From: CAWJKP01 sp963843465
GTDB lineage: Bacteria; Planctomycetota; Planctomycetia; Pirellulales; Thermoguttaceae
Reading direction: 5' to 3'
NCBI GenBank assembly: GCA_963843465.1
Contig: CAWJKP010000009.1
Location: 372,001 to 436,000 of the forward strand
Length of the DNA stretch: 64,000 bases
Position 1 is the first letter of the stretch; each line of letters opens with the position of its first letter. A model generated the notes under the pieces. That model was not told the DNA's origin, searched no databases, and saw only the letters and a program-made list of their open reading frames with translations. Shown here in pieces: positions 8,248 through 16,970 of this stretch. A program made the translations under genes and the position numbers.

Positions 8248-8931
8248 ATGCCGCACAAGCTGATAACCGTCGGAACGTATTTCACGCCCGAGGAAGCCCA
8301 TCTGGCGGCGTTGGCGTTGGAGAAGGAAGGCATTCGCTGCTTTTATGAGGCCGAGAAAACGGTCGGGAATTTCTGGTATTTGGGGAACGCCGTTGGCTAC
8401 GTGAAACTCCAAGTGGGCGAGGACCATGTCCCACAAATCCGAGCGATTCTTGAAGAGGCTTGCCGCCCGACAAGCGGGTCTTCAGCTCTAATCGGCCGCT
8501 GCGCCGAGTGCGGCGCTAAGACGGAGCCGGGCTTTGAGGTATGCTGGTCGTGCGAGGTAACCCTGGAGCCCGAGGTTACTCCGTCCGTTGAGCCGCCCTC
8601 GTCGCCGCAGCAACCCTCGCGCCGGGACACGGCGGTCGCCGATCGAGGTGTGGATGAGGACGGCGAGCAAAGCCGAACGGAAGCCGTGCAGCGCCAACTC
8701 GACCCGGTAAGCGAAGAGTTGGCCTGGCGCGCATGGAAAGCCGCAGGGATCGGCCTTTGCTTTTTCCCTTGGATCTTTCACACCTACTCGCTGTGGCTCA
8801 TCTTGCGGCTAGCGTTCCGCGGTGGCTGGCTCTCCCCGGCCGGCAATCGGAAGTTCTACGCGGCGATGTTCATCGATCTGATGGTCGTTGCCGCCATAGG
8901 GGTGTTCCTCTTCATGGTCCTTGGGCGGTAA
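8248..8931 (+). CDS. DUF2007-type protein with zinc ribbon and membrane tail
   Basis: ATG 8248 is preferred over an in-frame TTG six bases earlier. Residues 1-70 (LITVGTYFTPEEAHLAALAL, then a beta/alpha pattern ending VGEDHVPQIRAILEEA) fit the DUF2007 'putative signal transducing protein' fold. A zinc ribbon follows (CAECGAKTEPGFEVCWSC, ~90-107), then a Pro/Ser-rich linker, then two hydrophobic segments (IGLCFFPWIFHTYSLWLILR and MFIDLMVVAAIGVFLFMVLG) that should anchor it in the inner membrane. The zinc ribbon in the middle and membrane segments at the C-terminus are a common planctomycete layout. Function unknown. It stands alone, with repeats on its 3' side. Confidence 0.8.
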   Translation: MPHKLITVGTYFTPEEAHLAALALEKEGIRCFYEAEKTVGNFWYLGNAVGYVKLQVGEDHVPQIRAILEEACRPTSGSSALIGRCAECGAKTEPGFEVCWSCEVTLEPEVTPSVEPPSSPQQPSRRDTAVADRGVDEDGEQSRTEAVQRQLDPVSEELAWRAWKAAGIGLCFFPWIFHTYSLWLILRLAFRGGWLSPAGNRKFYAAMFIDLMVVAAIGVFLFMVLGR

Positions 8932-8982
8932 TGTTTTCCTGTTGCGGAAGGCGTCAAACGGTAGGGTGGCTCGAGCGCAGTT

Positions 8983-9080
8983 GTAGGGTGGGACAAGGCC
9001 GCCTTGGCGGCCGCCGGCCCACCATGATCTGGCAGAACGGGTGGGCCGGCGCTCGCTCACGCGAGCTGGTCCCACCCTAC
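8983..9080. repeat. Family B palindrome (second copy)
   Basis: Starts GTAGGGTGGGACAAGGCCGC at 8983 and closes with the inverse GCGAGCTGGTCCCACCCTAC at 9080, spacer ~55 bases. A partial extra left arm is at 8961. It lies directly upstream of the oxidoreductase start. Confidence 0.8.
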
Positions 9081-9098
9081 TCTCTCACATGGGCATAT

Positions 9099-10313
9099 AT
9101 GAAAAAGACCATCCGCACGGGTATCGTCGGGTCAGGCTTTTCGGCCGGGTTCCACTTCGAGGCCCTGAGCCGGGTCTACGGGACTGACGTCGAGGTGGTC
9201 GGCGTCTATTCCAAGAACGCCGAGAACCGGGCGGCCTACGCCCGGGAAAGGGGAATCGTCGCTTTCCCGAGCCTGGAGGCGCTGTTGGAGCGGGTCGACG
9301 CGGTCCACGTCTGCACGCCGCCGCTGGCCCACGAGCCGACGGCCGTGGCCGCGCTGGAGCGGGACAAGTTCGTGGTCTGCGAAAAACCGCTGACCGGCTA
9401 CTTCGGCGACGGCTCCAAGGATTTTCACTGGGACCGCGCCGACAAGCGGGTCGCGCTCGATACGGCGCTGGCCAGCGTCGATCGCATCCTGGCTGCCGAG
9501 AAGCGGAGCCGCGGCCGGCTCTTGTATGCCGAGAATTGGGTCTACGCCCCCGCGATCCAGAAGGAGCGGGAGATTCTGGAAAAGACCGGCGGACAGATCC
9601 TCTGGATGCACGGCGAGGAGGCCCACAGCGGCTCGCACTCGGTCGACTACGCCTACGCGGCCCGCTGCGGCGGCGGGGTGCTGATCGGCAAGGGCTGCCA
9701 CCCGCTGACCGCCGCGCTCTATCTGAAGCGGGTCGAGGGGCGGTCGCGGGACGGCCGGCCGATCCGTCCCCGCACGGTCTCCGCCCGGACCCATGCCTTG
9801 ACGCGCTTACCCGGCTTCCGCGACGAAGGCCACCTGCGCACCAACTACTACGACATCGACGACTTCTCCATGATGCACGTCGAGTTCGACGACGGCACGT
9901 TGGCCGACGTCTTCGCCTCGGACGTCGTGCTGGGCGGGATCCACAACTGGCTGGAGATCTCGGCCAACAATCACCGCACGATCTGCAACATCAATCCCAA
10001 CACGGCCATGCAGACCTACAACCCGGTCGAGGCCGCCTTCCGCGAGATCTACGTGGTGGAGAAGATCGGCACCCGCCAGGGTTGGGCCTGCACCTCGCCC
10101 GACGAGGACTGGATGACCGGCTACCAGCAGGAGATGGAGGCCTTTTACCGCACGATCGCTTACGGCGAGCCCCTGGAGAGCGACAGCCGCCTGGCCGCCG
10201 ACGCGATCTCGACGGTCTACAGCGCCTATCTCTCGGCCGCCAGCCAAGGCGCCGCGGCCGACGTGCGGACGTATCAGGGTGGGTCGAGCGGAGCGAGCCC
10301 CACCCTACATTAA
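9099..10313 (+). CDS. Gfo/Idh/MocA family oxidoreductase
   Basis: ATG 9099 (MKKTIRTGIVGSGFSAGFHF) starts the dinucleotide-binding fold with GIVGSGFSAGFH. The conserved CEKPLTGYF motif (~residue 104) carries the catalytic-type EKP lysine. The C-terminal alpha/beta domain includes GGGVLIGKGCHPLT and the DDFSMMHVEFDDGT strand. About 404 residues. Members oxidise or reduce sugars and inositols with NAD(P)H; planctomycetes have many and substrates are mostly unknown. There is no Tat signal here, so it is cytoplasmic. The stop codon lies just beyond a family B repeat, and the last ten residues (GGSSGASPTL) are encoded by it. Start codon has no clear Shine-Dalgarno. Confidence 0.9.
   Translation: MKKTIRTGIVGSGFSAGFHFEALSRVYGTDVEVVGVYSKNAENRAAYARERGIVAFPSLEALLERVDAVHVCTPPLAHEPTAVAALERDKFVVCEKPLTGYFGDGSKDFHWDRADKRVALDTALASVDRILAAEKRSRGRLLYAENWVYAPAIQKEREILEKTGGQILWMHGEEAHSGSHSVDYAYAARCGGGVLIGKGCHPLTAALYLKRVEGRSRDGRPIRPRTVSARTHALTRLPGFRDEGHLRTNYYDIDDFSMMHVEFDDGTLADVFASDVVLGGIHNWLEISANNHRTICNINPNTAMQTYNPVEAAFREIYVVEKIGTRQGWACTSPDEDWMTGYQQEMEAFYRTIAYGEPLESDSRLAADAISTVYSAYLSAASQGAAADVRTYQGGSSGASPTLH
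10276..10308. repeat. Family B palindrome coding for the oxidoreductase C-terminus
   Basis: AGGGTGGGTCGAGCGGAGCG pairs with its own inverse (GCCCCACCCT) in a 33-bp imperfect hairpin. It supplies the last codons of the gene ending at 10313, five bases before the stop. Confidence 0.75.
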
Positions 10314-10332
10314 CTCGTTGTGGCAGAAGCGA

Positions 10333-10378
10333 TTGACAGACAGCCTGCCCTTTCGGATACTATCAGTGTACTCTGATA
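10333..10378 (+). promoter_or_regulatory. Candidate promoter with overlapping palindromic operator
   Basis: TTGACA (10333-10338), 17-base spacer, GATACT (10356-10361). Immediately after lies TATCAG-TGTACT-CTGATA (10361-10378), an inverted repeat placed where a repressor would block initiation. The gene start at 10405 is 27 bases further on. Confidence 0.5.
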
Positions 10379-10404
10379 AACGTAAGTTCCAGGGCAAGGA
10401 GTGA

Positions 10405-10849
10405 ATGCGATTGGTCACGATTCTGGGAATTCGCCGTACGGGGGCAAATTGCGCACCGCAACCTGGACGCCCAGGTTCCGAAGATTGCCGAGGAGTTCCC
10501 CGAGTTGAAGGATTGCTACCACGGCACGATCAACGTGGAACTTGACGTTCCCCTATTCGTGGTCGCACCAGACCACCGAACAAAACCGATACACTGGGAT
10601 GACGCATTTCCCGATGGTGAGGTCTTCGATCTGCTGCGAATCTGGTTCCAGGCTCCGCGCGATTCGACGCCGGTCAATGCGTGGCTATACATCCCACATG
10701 GATCGCAGCATCGGAGAACGCCCTACCTGCATGAGGCCATTGCTCCGAAGAAATTGGAGATTCAAGACAACGTACGTTGCAAGATCACGATCGAACGGGA
10801 CACAGTGCGGCTGCCCTATCGTTTGTTTCCTGCTCTTGTCGTCATTTAG
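10405..10849 (+). CDS. CTP-dependent riboflavin kinase-like (DUF120-like) protein, frame broken
   Basis: ATG 10405 has AGGAG four bases upstream and begins MRLVTILGIR; the rest of the protein is in the +1 frame. Adding one GC dinucleotide at 10433 joins them as GIRAVRGQIAHRNL without a gap. The body has CYHGTINVELDVPLF, resembling the P-G-T-L-N-V/L core of archaeal-type CTP-dependent riboflavin kinases, and a C-terminal beta segment (LHEAIAPKKLEIQDNVRCKI) like the family's last strands. About 148 residues, close to that family's size. The similarity is by eye and distant, so substrate should not be assumed. Without the repair, translation could start only at TTG 10505. Confidence 0.55.
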
Positions 10850-10971
10850 CGTGTACGCCGAACGAAATGCCGCACCTGACTGGTGCCGCCATCACCGTCT
10901 TTCGCGGCGTCGCAGCTCTCCGGCCGCCCCAGGGGGGAAGTAAGTCCTTACTTGTCTTCGGTGGCGGCTTA

Positions 10972-11724
10972 TCAATTCGCAAACCATGCCTTGACGACGC
11001 GCTTTGCCCGCCCCTGTTCTCCTTCGAGTATCCGCTCGTCGTCAGGCTCGAACTGCACGAGTAATTTTTCGCTGGGTTGAAGGGCATCATACAACTGAAG
11101 GACTAGGAAGTTCTCCGGGTCAGCCAGTTGCTCGACGACGAGGGGCAGGATCGCTGGCCCCAAGGCGATGAGTGCGTCGTACTCTTTCCCAACAGCGCGG
11201 GTGTGCGGATCGGAACTGATGGCCAGACCACCGCTGAACCAAGTCTTCTTCCACGCGGCGAACGCATCCACAAAGTCCGCCCGGTCCTTCTCAGGCACTC
11301 TCTGGCGCTCTTCGTTAAGAGCTCGTCGCTGATCCGCTGACATGTAGGACTTGGCCGATTTCTCTTTCATCTCCTCCAGCACTCTTTCATAAGATGCGGA
11401 AAGGGTACGACTTCTTCGGTAGAAGGCAACCACGTGGCCGTAGCTGCTGCTGACCAATTCCCCGAGCCCGTGTTGGATTCGGAGATCCTTCCCGCACTTT
11501 GACTCCCAGCGGGGGCCGTGTCCCGGGCCGGTAATCGACCCATGCCTCATATTCGTGGTCGAAATCCCCCATGCAGCAATAGCTCCATCGCCCGCCCTGG
11601 CGAAGCCGAATCCGCGGTAGAAGGCGTCGAAACTTGCCAAGGAACTGCCGGGCCACAGCCAACGGTTCGTGACGCCGACTGTCCACGAAATACAATTATA
11701 GACTGCGGACATCCCTCCCGTCAC
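10972..11724 (-). CDS. Hypothetical protein with C-terminal helical repeat segment
   Basis: Unknown family. The C-terminal half is convincing coding sequence: a charged helix (SYERVLEEMKEKSAKSYMSA), a D/E-rich stretch, and a HEAT-like segment (EYDALIALGPAILPLVVEQL). The N-terminal half has poorer coding character and another frame (about 11400-11690) also looks partly coding, so the true start may be internal (for example ATG 11547), or the gene may carry an undetected frame change. No signal peptide or metal motif. It stands alone between the riboflavin kinase-like gene (convergent) and a repeat hairpin. Confidence 0.5.
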   Translation of the reverse strand: MTGGMSAVYNCISWTVGVTNRWLWPGSSLASFDAFYRGFGFARAGDGAIAAWGISTTNMRHGSITGPGHGPRWESKCGKDLRIQHGLGELVSSSYGHVVAFYRRSRTLSASYERVLEEMKEKSAKSYMSADQRRALNEERQRVPEKDRADFVDAFAAWKKTWFSGGLAISSDPHTRAVGKEYDALIALGPAILPLVVEQLADPENFLVLQLYDALQPSEKLLVQFEPDDERILEGEQGRAKRVVKAWFAN

Positions 11725-11844
11725 GACCGCCTGGGTGACATTGAGGTTCGGGAAGTAGCCCTGAAACCGCTACTTTTCCGCGGGCGTCATCGCGCGTGCC
11801 ATAACTGCTCCTTCGTTTCCCCTGCCCGAGTTCCACACAAACCA

Positions 11845-11876
11845 CCCTCTCCCGTCCCTATCCTGGAGGGAGAGGG
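11845..11876. repeat. CCCTCTCCC/GGGAGAGGG hairpin
   Basis: Nine-base arms with a 14-base loop between the genes ending at 11920 and starting at 11724. Same stem as the hairpin at the end of polA. May act as a terminator for the sugar-isomerase-like gene. Confidence 0.6.
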
Positions 11877-11919
11877 GGCATGTGGGTCGTATAGGCTCAA
11901 GTTATCGTCGCACCGATCC

Positions 11920-12774
11920 TTACTGGGCCAGCTCGGCCGCGGTCTTGTCGAAATAGGCGACGCACCTGGGCAGGTCGCGGTCCAGGTCGTCGAGGCTGCC
12001 GTACTCGTACTCGATCAAGAGGTAGCCCTTGAAGCCCTGGCGCTTCAGCTCTTGCATCATGCCCTTGACGTTGCCCTTGCCGGTGCCCCAGGGCACGTCG
12101 TGGCCGTCGCCGAACTTGTTGAGATCCTTGAAGTGCAAGTGCTCCACGCGGCCTTCGAGCATTTTCAGGGTGTCCACCGGGACGTGATTGGCCCGCATCC
12201 AGTGGCCCGTATCGGAACAGGAGCCGACCAGCTTCGAGTGGCCCTTGCAGGCGGCCAGCACCTTGGCGGGCGGCCAGCTCTGCGGGTGGTTGTGCAGGGC
12301 CATGCGGATGTTGTACTCCTGGCAGAGCTTGTCGTGTACGGCATTGGGCGTGGTCTCGGTGACCAGCACCTGAATGCCCATCTTCTTGGCCCACTGGAAC
12401 ATCTTGCGGGCGCCGTTCTCGTCGGTGGGCACGCCGCACACGCCGAAGGCGACTACCTTCAGGCCGCCGGCGTCGGCCAGCTTCTTCTTGATCTCCTGCA
12501 TGACCTCGTCGCTCATCTCCGGGCCGATGCCGACGTTGCAACCTGGCTTGAGCTTCTGGCCCGGAAACATCTCCAGGTACTTGATGCCCAGCCCGGCCGC
12601 CTTGTCGACCGTCTCGAAGAACGTCAGCCGGTTGAAGGTCCAGCACTGGAGCGAGAGCTTCAGGCCCAGTTTCTCGGAAGCCGAATCGTCGCGCTGCGTA
12701 GCGGCGGCGACCAGGCACGGCAGCGCCATGGCCAATAACGGCAGGGCCACGACGGCGGAAAAGTAGGTTTTCAT
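11920..12774 (-). CDS. Secreted sugar phosphate isomerase/epimerase-like TIM barrel
   Basis: ATG 12774 (MKTYFSAVVALPLLAMALPC) gives a clear signal peptide, cleaved after about residue 25. The mature part is an AP-endonuclease-2-type TIM barrel: SLQCWTFNRLTFFETVDKAA, then KYLEMFPGQKL, VLVTETTPN, MALHNHPQSW, a metal-type SCSDTGHWMR, VEHLHFKDLN and LLIEYEYGS. The Glu/His/Asp/Glu metal pattern of xylose isomerase-like enzymes is largely present. About 284 residues. Secreted members are abundant in planctomycetes and are assumed to act on sugars outside the cytoplasm, but substrates are not established. No operon partner. Confidence 0.88.
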   Translation of the reverse strand: MKTYFSAVVALPLLAMALPCLVAAATQRDDSASEKLGLKLSLQCWTFNRLTFFETVDKAAGLGIKYLEMFPGQKLKPGCNVGIGPEMSDEVMQEIKKKLADAGGLKVVAFGVCGVPTDENGARKMFQWAKKMGIQVLVTETTPNAVHDKLCQEYNIRMALHNHPQSWPPAKVLAACKGHSKLVGSCSDTGHWMRANHVPVDTLKMLEGRVEHLHFKDLNKFGDGHDVPWGTGKGNVKGMMQELKRQGFKGYLLIEYEYGSLDDLDRDLPRCVAYFDKTAAELAQ

Positions 12775-12905
12775 GGTGTCCACTCGCGAATGACCTGGTT
12801 GGGAATACATCCTTTGCCCTTAGCCCGGATACGCTCCGGCGGCAAGTTATCTATTATGGTGGCGCTGCGCCGTCTCCGCAAGCCTCCGGCTCGCCGTGCG
12901 GAAAA

Positions 12906-12959
12906 GGGGGGCAGGGGCCGGGGGAAGGGGGATGGGGGGCAGGGGTTGGGGGATGGGGG
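12906..12959 (+). other. G-run array, potential G-quadruplexes
   Basis: Eight runs of 4-6 G within 54 bases, separated by 2-3 bases (GGGGGGCAGGGGCCGGGGG is the start). It lies between divergent genes and precedes a family D palindrome. Confidence 0.7.
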
Positions 12960-12978
12960 ATGGACAGGGCACTGCCAA

Positions 12979-13053
12979 GGGGACAGGTCCATGTTTTCGG
13001 CCTCACGTCCCGCGGCCAAATACGCTGTTTGGCCGAAAAATGGACCAGTCCCC
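12979..13053. repeat. Family D palindrome (first copy)
   Basis: Arms GGGGACAGGTCCATGTTTTC (left) and inverse of GGGGACTGGTCCATTTTTCG (right), loop ~28 bases, followed by CCGTGAACGGTTAC. Other copies at 50542-50616 and 58197-58271. Confidence 0.88.
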
Positions 13054-13195
13054 GCCGGACCCGTGAACGGTTACTTCGCGTTTTTTGCGGGTTTTCGTGG
13101 CTTATTTCGTCGTTGGCCAAATCGGACTTCGATTAGCTCGGCCGGTCTGCTAGAATCGGCGTCTACGCGGGAAAAGGAGGACGGTCCTGTGTGCC

Positions 13196-14380
13196 GTGCC
13201 TTCGGGCGGCCACCGGCCAACGCCTGGTCCCGTCCCCCGACCCCGTCCGCCGTCCCCCTGGAGCAATCGGTTGAATATCAACTCCGACGAGCTTACCACC
13301 CAGACCTGGAGCGACAGTCCCCCTTGGCAGGGCCCGTGCGAGTTGGTGGAGCAGTACCAGGCGATCCTCGAACAGCCGACCTTCGCTTGGATCGCCAGGC
13401 ACCAGTTGATACGATTGCTGGGCGCCGGGAGCCAGGGAGTCGTCTACTTGAGCTGGAGGCAAGGCTCGGATCATTTCTGCTTTCCCGTGGCCTTGAAGGT
13501 CTTCTCGCCCCGTCGCTACCGCGATAGCCAGGCCTACGAGGAAGCCACGGTCTACATGGGTCGGCTTGCCGCCCACGTCGCGCAGATTCAGCAGGAGAAC
13601 CTGATCTACGTACAGAATTGGGTGGAGCAAGGCGGCATCCGCGTGATGCTCATGGAGTGGGTCGAGGGCTCCGACCTGCGGGGCCTGCTGACCCCTGCCA
13701 CCTTCGACCAGCTCCGCAGCCGCCTCGGCGACGATCGCTGGAACTACCTCAACCAGGTTGTGATCGCGGCGGGGCCCGAGCAGCCGCGGCTCCAGGCGGG
13801 CATCGCCATCGCCGTGGTCCGCGATTGCCTGGCCGCGCTGTCGGCGCTGCACCGGGCCGGCATCGTCCACGGCGACCTCAAGCCGGCGAACATCATGCTC
13901 AAGCGAACCGGCAACGCCAAGATCATCGACATCGGCTCGGCCTTCCTCCCCGACGACCTTCCCCCGCACCGCACCTGGACCCCCGCCTATGCGGCCCCCG
14001 AGGTCCACCGCGGCAACACCGCGTCGCCCCGCTCCGACCTGGTGAGCCTGGGCTACGTGCTGATCGAGATGCTGGCCGGCCGGCCGGCCTTCGTCGGCCT
14101 GGCCAGCCACCGGGCGCTGCTGGAAGCCAAGCGAGCGCTGCCCGGGCGACTGGCCCAGTTGCTGCCCGCGGAGCTATCGCAGAACGAGATGCTGATGTCG
14201 TTCTGCCAGCAGTTGATCGCCCCGGAGCCCGAGGGCCGCTTTGCCAGCGCCGAGGATGCGGACCTGGCCGACTGCGGGGCGGCCAACATCCAGCGTCAAC
14301 TGGTGAAGATGGACCTCGCCAGCGAGTACCACAACGAGATCCGCCTCTTGCTGCAAGACCTCGCCGGGGAGCAGCCGTAG
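13196..14380 (+). CDS. Serine/threonine protein kinase-like protein
   Basis: The glycine loop LLGAGSQGVVYLS, the ATP lysine in VALKVFSP, and the catalytic loop IVHGDLKPANIML are present. The metal motif reads DIG instead of DFG (IIDIGSAFL), followed by an activation segment ending in AAPEVHRG (APE-like). Only ~394 residues, with no transmembrane segment or C-terminal sensor, so it is a soluble single-domain kinase. Start uncertain: GTG 13196 gives a Pro/Arg-rich leader; TTG 13271 with GGAG seven bases upstream (LNINSDELTTQTW) is at least as likely. Activity is plausible because the HGD/K/N residues survive. A family B repeat follows the stop. Confidence 0.82.
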   Translation: MPSGGHRPTPGPVPRPRPPSPWSNRLNINSDELTTQTWSDSPPWQGPCELVEQYQAILEQPTFAWIARHQLIRLLGAGSQGVVYLSWRQGSDHFCFPVALKVFSPRRYRDSQAYEEATVYMGRLAAHVAQIQQENLIYVQNWVEQGGIRVMLMEWVEGSDLRGLLTPATFDQLRSRLGDDRWNYLNQVVIAAGPEQPRLQAGIAIAVVRDCLAALSALHRAGIVHGDLKPANIMLKRTGNAKIIDIGSAFLPDDLPPHRTWTPAYAAPEVHRGNTASPRSDLVSLGYVLIEMLAGRPAFVGLASHRALLEAKRALPGRLAQLLPAELSQNEMLMSFCQQLIAPEPEGRFASAEDADLADCGAANIQRQLVKMDLASEYHNEIRLLLQDLAGEQP

Positions 14381-14418
14381 GGTGGGACAAGCTCGCCTGC
14401 GCGAGCGCCGGCCCACCA
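14377..14418. repeat. Family B palindrome at the kinase stop codon
   Basis: GTAGGGTGGGACAAGCTCGC folds with GCGCGAGCGCCGGCCCACC downstream. The TAG stop of the kinase gene is supplied by the first bases of the repeat. Confidence 0.7.
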
Positions 14419-14463
14419 TCGCAAACTTGACCGTCCGCATGAACTCGTTAGATTGAAGGGCGG

Positions 14464-16570
14464 GTGAAAATCGCTTGGTTAGCTATGAACCTGGTGCAAG
14501 CGTTTAACCGGGCGCGACATTACCATCAGGCCGGAGCCCTCCTGCCGGCAATCGCCATCTATCGCCAAATCCTGGAACAGGACCCGACCAATGTCCCGGC
14601 GCTATTTCATCTCGGCGGCGCCTGCCAAGGCGTGGGGGACTTCGCGGAGGCCGTGGCTTGCTACCAAAAACTCCTGCGATTGCAACCGGCCCAGGCCGAG
14701 GTCCACTACCAGATCGGCGTTTCCTTCCATAATCAAAACAGTCTGGCGGAGGCTGCCGCGGCCTACCGGTGCGCCGTGGAGCTGCGCCCCGATCACGCCG
14801 AAGCCCACAACAACCTGGGCGTGATTCTCGAGGGACAAGGGCAGTGGGAGCAGGCCGCAGCCTGTTATCAAGAGGCCCTCCGCCTCCGGCCCGACTATGC
14901 CGACGCCCACAACAACCTGGGCGTGGTCTTCAATCGACAGGGCCGATTCCAGGAGGCGGCGGCCTGCTACCAGCGGGCCATCTCTGCTCGACCTCGGTAC
15001 GCCCAGGCGCACAGCAACCTGGGCAACGCGCTGCGGCAGCTTGGGTTGCGCAAAGAGGCGATCGCGTGCTACCAGGAGGCGTTGCGGCTGCAGCCGAATT
15101 ACGCCGACGCCCACTACAACCTGGGTGTGGTCTTGATGGAGGAGGGGCGCCAGATCGAAGCGGAGGCCGCCTTTCGCGAGGCCCTGCGCCTCCGTCCTGC
15201 CTTTCTCGAAGCCCATCACAGCCTGGGCCTTGTGCTGCACCGCCAGCGGCGCCTGCCGGAGGCCACGGCCGCTTACCGCCAGGCCTTGCAGCTACGCCCC
15301 GATTTCACGGAAGCCGCCTTCAGCCTCGCTAACGCGTTTCGCGAACAGGGGCAAGTGGAGGAGGCCGTGGCGACCTACCGCCGCATCCTCCAATCCCGGC
15401 CCGACATGGCCGAGGTCCACCATAACCTGGCCAACACCCTGGAAGAGCAGGGAAACCTGCAAGACTGCCTGGCCCACGTGCTGGAGGCCGCGCGGCTTCG
15501 GCCGGACTGGGCCTATCCCCTCTTCACGCTGGCCGAGTTGGCCTGCCACGGCCATTACCAGATTTCCGACGACCAGGTCCAACGGATCCAGGCGTTGTTG
15601 GCCGATCCACAGCTTCCCCTGAACGACGCCAGCTTGGCGCACTTCGCCCAGGCCTTCCTCTTCGACAAGGCCGGCGATCACGATCGGGCCTTCGCCTCCT
15701 ACCGCACGGGAAACGCCTGCAAACACCGCCTCCTCCAGCAGACCGGGGAGGCCTTCGATCCGGCGGCGCACCAGGAAGCGATCGACCAGCTAATCGCGGC
15801 CTACGACCGCCCCTTCTTCGAGCGGACCCGGGACTTCGGCCTGGACAGCCAGTTGCCGCTTTTGATCGTGGGAATGCCGCGGTCCGGCACGACGTTGATC
15901 GAGCAGATCCTCTCGCGGCACCCCGCCGTGTTCGCCGCGGGCGAGCTCAAGGAACTGGGCCGCCTGGTGGCCGAGTTGCCGGCGCGGCTGGGCGGCGCAG
16001 CCCCATCCCCAGTGCATCGCCGGCTTGACTGCGGAGGTGGCCCGCGGGCTGGCGGAGGACTACTGCCGGCAGCTTGCCCGGCGCGGCGGCCCGGCCGCTC
16101 GCGTCACCGACAAAATGCCGCTGAACTATCTCAACCTGGGCCTGCTGGCCGCGGTGCTGCCGCGGGCGCGGGTCATCCACTGCCGCCGCCATCCCGCCGA
16201 TACCTGCCTCTCCTGTTACTTTCAGTATTTTCGGGAACTCAACTTCACCTGGGACCTCGAAGATCTCGGCCGCTACTACCGCGGCTACCAGCGGCTGATG
16301 GACCACTGGCGCTCCGTCCTCCCCGTGCCGCCGTTGGAAGTCAGCTACGAAGATCTGGTGGCCGATCAGGAAGCGGTGAGCCGGCGAATGGTGGCCTATT
16401 GTGGGCTGGACTGGGACGATCGCTGCCTGGACTTCCACGCCAGCACGCGGACCATCCAGACGATGAGCAAGCTCCAGGTCCGCCGGCCGATCTACAGCAC
16501 CTCGGTTGGCCGCTGGAAGCGCTATGAGGCCCATTTGCAGCCCTTGCTCGCGGCCCTTCAACAGCCGTAA
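14464..16570 (+). CDS. TPR-repeat sulfotransferase, frame broken once
   Basis: GTG 14464 follows AAGGG; ATG 14485 is an alternative. Residues ~10-375 hold about eleven tetratricopeptide repeats of 34 residues (typical unit: EAHNNLGVILEGQGQWEQAA). The C-terminal domain is a sulfotransferase: PAPS 5'-phosphosulfate loop LIVGMPRSGTTLIEQILSRH, then, in the next frame, RVTDKMPLNYLNLG and the 3'-phosphate motif RVIHCRRHPADTCLS. Adding one GC at the GCGC of 15995-15998 joins the halves (RLGGAQPHPQC). Joined length ~702. Such proteins may sulfate glycans or proteins; no sulfation or polysaccharide genes lie adjacent. Confidence 0.85.
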
Positions 16571-16970
16571 GTTGCACCCGGCGCCAACCCGCAAGCCCGG
16601 CCCTGGATTGTCAGGGGCGATCGCGTCATAATGCGGTGCATGCGAAAAACGAGCAGGTCAGCCGTTCCCGCCGCTTTGCATGTCTCGCGCAGCTAACAAA
16701 AGAGGACAGGGGCCGCCGCTCACGGTTCGGTAATTCCAGGCTCTATGGCAAGATTCGCGGCGGAGCCAGTCCTCCTTTTCCTGGCTGCCGTTTACCGTTT
16801 GAGTTACCAGGATCGAGTTGGAAACGCCTTGTAAGGAAAAAATACGGAAATGGGTGCGCTAGTATTTTTTCTGTAAATCCAAAAAACCCGCGTCTTGACG
16901 AACGCTTCCCGGCGGTCATAATGCAGGCGGTTTTTTCGACCGGCACCCGGCTTTGGACAAGGAGTTGCAC
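16571..16970 (+). promoter_or_regulatory. 400-bp gap with sigma70-like promoter for the beta-helix gene
   Basis: TTGACG (16895-16900), 16-base spacer, CATAAT (16917-16922, five of six), 48 bases before the ATG at 16971. The start itself has AAGGAG six bases upstream. The preceding stretch (16830-16890) is notably A/T-rich for this genome. No other gene or RNA seen in the gap. Confidence 0.55.

Noticed and set aside
12790..13527. Alternative frame through the kinase N-terminus
   Set aside because: Pro/Arg/Gly-rich, no motif, and overlaps the kinase glycine loop region in another phase.
16610..16635. A CATAAT box at 16629 as a second promoter for the beta-helix gene
   Set aside because: The nearest TTGTCA is only 13 bases upstream, wrong spacing; the 16895-16922 pair is better.
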